The position numbers and the translations under genes are program-made. Positions 58,319-64,000 of a DNA stretch of 64,000 nucleotides are shown piece after piece. The stretch is from NCBI GenBank assembly GCA_014898425.1, contig RCSZ01000010.1, positions 62,001 through 126,000 on the forward strand. The letters are read 5' to 3'. This DNA is from Botryotinia globosa (lineage: Eukaryota > Ascomycota > Leotiomycetes > Helotiales > Sclerotiniaceae). The notes under the pieces are model-generated. The model had not been told where the DNA came from and searched no databases. It saw nothing but the letters and a program-made list of their open reading frames with translations. Every line of letters starts with the position of its first letter. Within the stretch, counting starts at the first letter, position 1.

Positions 58319-58797
58319 GTAAGTTTTTCCTCGCATGCTCCATCACTTGAACATGATACTAACTACCAACAGGTGTGTCTTTTCGTGTGCTTGTTTGATT
58401 ACGGTCAACTCTGACCGGTTTGAGTTTTGGTAAGTTCCTGACGTGAAGATGTTGTCGCACCACCAAAATGCTAACACCCATTGCAGAATGGACTTCTCCT
58501 CTCCTTTTGCGTGCTTTCTTTGGTTACGATCGACTCTGTCTCCGTTCGAGTTCGGTAAGTTCATAACGTCGTCGCACCACCACCAAAATACTAACCCATC
58601 TTGCAGAATTGTTATCTTCTTCCTCCTTTCCTTTCCGTCTTTCCTTCGGTCTTTCCTTTTTCGACAATATTTTTATCATTTTTATCCGGTTCGACAAACA
58701 TTCTTATCATTCTTATCACAAGAAGTATGTATTTCCATCATTCTCCCTCCTCCCTTCACTTCTCACCTCCTTGACCAATTCTAACCTCAAACAACAG
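58319..58797 (+). other. Multi-intron module with duplicated exon-intron units, coding status unclear
   Basis: Four short introns with excellent signals lie in series: 58319..58372, 58430..58486, 58555..58606 and 58735..58797 (54, 57, 52 and 63 bases). Donors are GTAAGT or GTATGT, branch sites ctaac or ctaact, and acceptors end in CAG. The second and third introns and their preceding exons are tandem copies: both exons hold a ttacg[ag]tc[ag]actctg motif and ttcgagttcg or ttgagttttg. Internal exons are 57, 68 and 128 bases. Joined frames stay open only briefly (a 70-80 codon Phe/Ser-rich frame from the ATG at 58488), so this could be a spliced non-coding RNA or the relic of a repetitive protein gene. 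The upstream array supplies additional acceptor-like sites. Confidence 0.45.
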
Positions 58798-60805
58798 GTG
58801 TTCGCAGTTCGGAATGGTGTGGTTGAAGGTGTGATGAACTGGTTGGGCGGGAACCCACTTCTTCATGATCCACCTCTCCACTTACCATGTCTTCGTCTCC
58901 CTCTGTTGGTTCTACCAAACTTTGTTGTTGATCCTTATACGATCTCCCTCGATGAACCATACGTCCAGTGCGGAGGTTCTTCGTTCGCAGAGTTGTACGT
59001 CCCGGTCGCCGATGGCACGACAGGATGCAACTTCTGACGGGAGATCAGGTCGAGTAATAGTCAGGACGGTGTAAATATAGCAGGCTGCGTCGGCAGGAAG
59101 CTTGAGAGCCACCTGACTTCCTTCTCACTGACCATCGATTGCCTGAGGAAAACACCAGGATGGCAGGCACACCCGAGAGGGTACGTGGCCGACTTAGCCT
59201 ACTGGGACTCAGGAAGACGCGGGACGTCCCCCGTTGTCTTTCAAAGCAAATATTACAACCGAGTGAGGTTTTACTAACGGGTACGGGATCGACATTGACT
59301 GGTAAGGGTGAGTTGGTTGGTGACTGTTGTTGTGGTGGGACGGTTTTGCTGGGGATTCTGAGGCGGTGATTGGTGGTGTGGTTGGTGATGTGGTGGTGGT
59401 GGTTGAAGTTTCGAGGCTGCGGCCCTTCTTGTATTCGGGGTCAGCTGTGTTTTCAGGCCTGGTGGGCTGGAGTTGACTTCGGTCAAAGGAAACATGGCTG
59501 AATTTCAATTTGCACTCGTGCAATTGAAGCTTGGTGGTGTTGGATTATGGCAGTGTGTTGGACTATGGTGGTGTTGGACTAGACGATAAAACCCAAAAAA
59601 ACTCGAAAAACGAAAACCTCCAAAAAACGCGGAAAACAACAAAGACCAAAAAAACTCGAAAAACGACAAAACACCAAAAACAGGAAAGAGTCAGGCTTGA
59701 CTTTCACCAAAAGTCCGCTTTGGTGACGGCCGAGGAGGGTTTCTTGTGGAGGAACAGCTTGACTTGAATATTGTAATAACAATTTTGTACAAGTACTTTT
59801 GATTTCCCTTGTGAATGGATGCATTTGATGAACATGACATGTCTTGTGATCTCCACCAACGTTTGCTGTGACCCATTTCTCTCTTCTTGTATTTACTAAT
59901 ATATCACTTGAGAAAGCCCTTGCAATCATATTCCCGACTTTGAGAATCCCCGAACGCTAACGTGAGAATGCTTAATGAGGTGGGCCATGGAATTCTGATA
60001 TTCCCATACCCATCATCATTGACCTTTCATGAACGTAGCAAAAACCACACCACATTGCACAACATCACACCAGCACACCAGCACACCAGCACACCACCAC
60101 ACCATACCACCTCTCCTTACCTAGGTAATTGATTCGTAACAATGCCATACATAATCCTTCCATTTCCCACCTAACACTCACTTCCTCCTCTCCTCCCACC
60201 AAAGCTTCTTGTTCCGTCGCCACTACAAATCCAACCACATAAGGTTATGCAAACGCAACCCACGATCAGATTCATGATTTCTATGAATCCCATCCCATCC
60301 TACCCCATTATGCTCTGTTCTATTATGTTCCAAGACAAATCCTATTTCAAAACATACCATATCTACCTACCATACCTACCATACCTACCTACCGAGAGAG
60401 CAGAGCAAAACAAAGCACCAGCGATTCGAAGGAGGTGGCGATGTTGGGAAATTGGCACATTGGTTACTCGTAGCAAGGCACATGAAAGAATAGATGGACG
60501 CACGGCGCATTTTCCGATCCTTACATTACATTATAATACACCACACACATTACACCCCGCTACACATCATGAACATCGAACATCGAACATCACACACAAA
60601 CATCGAACATTGAACATCAAACACAAACACAAACATCGAACTTCAAGCTTAAATTCAAACCTCGATTGAGATTGAGAAATACCCTGGACTTCCAAGGTTG
60701 GACTTGGTCCCGGGGATGTGGATTTTGGGCGTTGGACGTTGGGCATCGTACTTTGAATTGTTTGAGTGCTGGGTGTAAGTTTGAGGGCGAGCGAGCGAGT
60801 GTTGG

Positions 60806-60887
<82 letters not shown>

Positions 60888-62026
60888 ACTTTGATCGAGT
60901 ATGTGGTCAGTTTTGCTATGCGAATAGCAAACCTCAATCTTCAAATGGGAAGTAGGTTACTTCGAACGCGAACGCGATCGCCGGATCTCGAAATCTCTGC
61001 TGCGAGCTGGTATGCAAGTACTGCTTGCTTGGTTGGTTGATTGATTGATTGATTGAGGTTTATGAATTGTGTATTCTTGCTATACTGATACTGATACTGA
61101 TATCGATATCGAATATTGGATTGTGAGGGATGGTAGGTTGGTTGTGTAGGTAGGGTAGGTAGACGGGCAGGCAGGTAGGATTGCACTGCTGTTGCTGGAG
61201 GGGTAGTTTGCATGATTCTGCATAATTTACACGTCTTGCAATCATTTGATATGATGGAGCAACCAGGGAATGGAAATCTCATGGACAGATGGATGACTGG
61301 AGGGGTTGATGCGGGCTGCTAACTACTATTTGGATCAAGTATTCATAGGTACCTTGCGAACATACTATGAACACACCATGCGCAGCGAGCGAGCGACAAT
61401 CGAAACGCGAAACAAAGTACTGCTTCCACGCTCAATAGGGAAACGGATATATGGATCAAGGTGCGCCGAGGACTTGCAACGGATGATACGATTCGTGCAT
61501 AGGGAATCGCAATACGTAACTCACGGTTGCATTCACGGTCGTGGAGAAGAGAGCTTATATGATTGTGGAAGGATATCCTAAATACGAGTAATTGATGGTG
61601 GTTGAAGACCAAGCAAAACGCAAAAGACGAAAGGAGATGAGGAAAAATCTGTATGTGGAAAGAAAAATGCACCTCCACCATGCCCTGCATGTCGAACATA
61701 CCAGATACCGAAAGGTTGGGTGGAGCGGGCCTATAGTTGGAATGATCTGCCGTTGATGCAGAACACTCAGAACGATCCTTGGCCGTGAGAAGTTGGGAAA
61801 GAGGACGCTGATTCAATCCAAAACATAGGGAGAGTGGAGCGGGAAGTTACAAATGCAGCTGGCATTCCGCATGCCAGACCAATCTCGGTTCCGTACATGT
61901 GTGCAAAGCATTCGCCATTGCTTTCTTGTGGCAATTCATAGACGCGTAGCCGAGAAGTGCGAGTAGCTCACGGAACCTCAAGAATCGATATGCTTCGGTT
62001 GTACTCGAGGGTTGGAATACTCACAG
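58798..62026. other. Intergenic, repeat-rich, no gene supported
   Basis: It starts with possible 3' parts of the spliced module. Repeats include AAAACTCGAAAAACG-like tracts at 59580-59690, cacaccag repeats near 60060-60110, ctacctaccatacc near 60365-60395, gaacatcgaacatc near 60570-60650, the (TTGA)n block and shorter (ttga)n near 61030-61055. Many frames of 60-160 codons exist on both strands, and none has a recognisable domain. A moderately coding-like stretch at 59139-59369 (+) is unsupported. Confidence 0.5.
60808..60888. repeat. (TTGA)n microsatellite, about 20 copies
   Basis: An uninterrupted tetranucleotide array, as read. Frames through it spell Ser-Ile-Asn-Gln repeats, which are artefacts. 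Confidence 0.95.
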
Positions 62027-63391
62027 TTATTCTTTCAAAATGAAAGGATCGCCATTAAAGCCAAAATGTTTATTGAGTCGTTTTCCCAAACCACGAAGTT
62101 GGATGAGGTCGAAATACGGATCCGGATGGGGTCTGTGACAGCCAATCTTTTTGCTATCGCCCCAGTCAAGGTGTGCGGCAGGTTGAAACTCAACCGCAGA
62201 ACCTCTACCTTCCCACGATTCAAAACCAGCTTTACGCATCGCGCGTCTGAAATCCTTCCAGCTGACGGAACCGGTATCTTGGCCACCATCTGGATCAGAG
62301 TACATGGAGGTGAAAACACCCAGTGTCTTTATATCGACTTTGATTCGCAGCTCGGTCGTTGTTGCGCCAACTTTTCGACCGCTGAGACAACTGGTACTGC
62401 TTGTACCGTATTGCCCGCTTGCGTTGGAGCTACCGTTCGTGTCTTCGTCTTCTCTTTATTGTGCGGGGCTTGAAACATATCTGAATCTCCAACGCCCCAA
62501 ACCGTTTGAGCCTCCGCGGTAGTCTTATTTACATTTTTGTTCTTCGCTTGCAGATCTGGCTCTGATGCTGTCATGCTTTAGCTTGATATTTGCTATGTGA
62601 TCTGCATCAATATCTAGAAAGATAGCATTTATCTCCCCCTCAATATCTTTTTGCTTCAACCCATCTTGTTCCAATGCCGCTCTGAAAAGGTCTCGGCCTC
62701 CTTTCCACATTTTGGAGAGGGCAATCCTTGACTTCATGTCGCAAGCGAATCATGCCTCATCCTTTTTCCCGCTCGGGAGTGGGAGCTTCGAAAATTCTCC
62801 AAGAGCTTCAGTATAATGAACCTTCATCTCCATCAGGTGCCAATATTCAGTATCTGTCTCGGCGTCTTCAGTTCCATTTTCCTCTATATGTTGTTGAGGC
62901 TGTACTTCATGTCGTTCATGTCGACTTATCATCTTGTCCATCTCATGAAATGTAGCCCAATCGGAATAAAGCATTGCGAGAGGCTCGTCAACTCGAGCGC
63001 GTTGTTCTTTAGTGGCCTGTTGGAAATAATCATTCAGATACCGAAACATCAATGACCTGTTAAGTCGATATTTCTCATCAGGAGCTCCCATTACCATGCT
63101 TAGGCAATGATGCAGGGGGTCTTCCTCAAAACTTTTGAAGCTATTTCTGGAAAATCCAGGTCTTTGGCTTAAAACGTAAGCCGTTACAGCGTGGGAATAT
63201 TTCATGCAGTTATGCAGTAATACTTCCAAATCACACAGTGCGTTGCTGTATTCCAAAGGGAGAGGTTCGTCTTTGGTGATATCATCGATGGCAGTCGAGT
63301 AATACACACCTCTAAGCTTCTCTATTTCGAAAACCAACTTTCTCCAATTCCGCATGATCATCAGTTCCCTGATAAGGTCGTCTGTCTGCAT
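62027..63391 (-). pseudogene. Fungal multigene-family protein with C-terminal HicA-like domain, one in-frame TGA
   Basis: All coding pieces from the ATG at 63391 (MQTDDLIRELMIMRNWRKL) to the stop at 62027 lie in a single frame. A TGA at 62750-62752 interrupts KLPLPSGKKDEA and FACDMKSRIALSKMWKG. Two TAAs around 62460-62527 are removed by a plausible 84-base intron (62449..62532, GTAAAT..GAAG). With that intron there are 427 codons including the final stop. The C-terminal ~100 residues carry WKDFRRAMRKAGFESWEGRG, GSAVEFQ, HRPHPDPYFDLIQL and LGKRLNKHFGF. This pattern is common at the ends of large fungal gene families ('ipa'-like or hypothetical) and resembles the double-stranded-RNA-binding-like fold of HicA; that link is inference. 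The helical N-terminal part is family-like. The TGA may be a mutation (CGA to TGA), a sequencing error, or an unseen intron. No function can be assigned. Confidence 0.6.
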
Positions 63392-64000
63392 TAGGTGCTT
63401 CTTGAAGTTAAAGCTCGCCTCAGGTATCCGTGCAAGTGTTGAGCTGTGCCTCTGGTGTAATCAGGATGTATGATATGATTGAACCGAAGCTTCTTGTTGG
63501 TATTTATGACATTGCATGGCTTAGTAGTCAGATCCTGCTGTGGACTACGTAGTATTTGGTATTGTCTTAACGATTGTTTAAAATGCTCTGGGGTAAAATA
63601 CAGCTTTGTTATGTAATGATATAGACCAGCTGTAAATGTTTCTGGTTCTTTTGTGTGGATGATAAGATTCTCTGTTCTTTTCTGCTCTGCTCTGTCCTAC
63701 TCTGTTCTGACTGGCCAGTTTCAAGTTTTGATTGGTGGAAAAGGTGGTTACGTGGATAATACTGGGGTGGTGTCGTGAGGGGGATTGCTTTTGCTTTGCT
63801 TTGATTTTGATACTATTTTCTCGATTGCTGGATTTGTTGCTGTGGTTTTCGTTGCTGTGTTGATATGTTACTGTAATGGTATGAAATTGAGGGGTGGGAG
63901 GTGAACAGATGATAGGAAATCGGTTTTGAGACGTGTTGTTTATTTGCTCATTTGGTCATTTGTTCAATTGATGTTGTGAGTTCTTGTGAGTTGTTGCAAG
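63392..64000. other. Upstream flank, no gene seen
   Basis: Presumed promoter of the minus-strand gene, then AT/TG-rich DNA to the window edge with ctctgttct-like runs near 63670-63705. No gene is supported. Confidence 0.5.

Noticed and set aside
59139..59369. A 76-codon plus-strand frame with basic composition
   Set aside because: It starts from a non-ATG codon, overlaps other equally open frames and shows no family likeness.
60567..60944. Frames containing many SINQ repeats
   Set aside because: The repeats are the translation of (TTGA)n; no start, domain or splice pattern supports a gene.
1..64000. tRNA or rRNA genes and CRISPR arrays
   Set aside because: I scanned for GTTCRANYC-type B boxes and regular spaced direct repeats and found none that hold up; CRISPR is not expected in a fungal genome.

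Overview
This 64 kb window comes from a filamentous ascomycete. Genes have short introns (about 50-120 bases) with GT..AG ends and CTAAC-like branch sites, and intergenic DNA is AT-rich with many microsatellites. Conserved genes (ssz1, rrp40, rps11, spc7), a fungal MNN1-type mannosyltransferase, a sedolisin and an ankyrin/ZZ membrane giant fit Pezizomycotina. A Leotiomycete, probably Sclerotiniaceae (Botrytis/Sclerotinia type), is my inference from codon and intron style and general protein likeness; no search was run.

Layout. 0-2 kb: the 5' part of the Hsp70-like ribosome-associated chaperone ssz1, divergent from the exosome subunit rrp40. 2.5-15.9 kb: an accessory block with a secreted Thr/Ser/Pro-rich protein, four small charged proteins sharing an unrecognised helical module of about 45 residues (called 'GW-FM' here), two related small membrane proteins, and a HsbA-type secreted protein gene broken by one stop codon. 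18.7-38.4 kb: an intact block with a secreted sedolisin (3 exons), a 2,317-residue membrane/ankyrin/ZZ-finger protein (4 exons), a GT71 mannosyltransferase and a full-length ABCC transporter (6 exons).

39.7-46.3 kb: repeat-rich DNA, a three-exon SAM-dependent methyltransferase with a 31-bp minisatellite in its second intron, and rps11. 46.6-53.2 kb: the kinetochore scaffold spc7 (1,550 residues, six MELT-like repeats, PP1-docking motifs), divergent from rps11, then a secreted-type aldo-keto reductase. 54.9-64 kb: a decaying, low-complexity region with a truncated, frameshifted tannase/feruloyl-esterase relic, a degenerate tandem array (57.4-58.2 kb) running into a duplicated exon-intron module (58.3-58.8 kb), and a fungal multigene-family gene carrying one in-frame TGA.

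The core genes (translation, RNA decay, chromosome segregation) have no shared pathway. The most distinctive content is the GW-FM cluster at 4-15 kb and the spliced tandem array at 57-59 kb. Exon joins given here were built by hand from splice motifs and checked only by reading-frame arithmetic.
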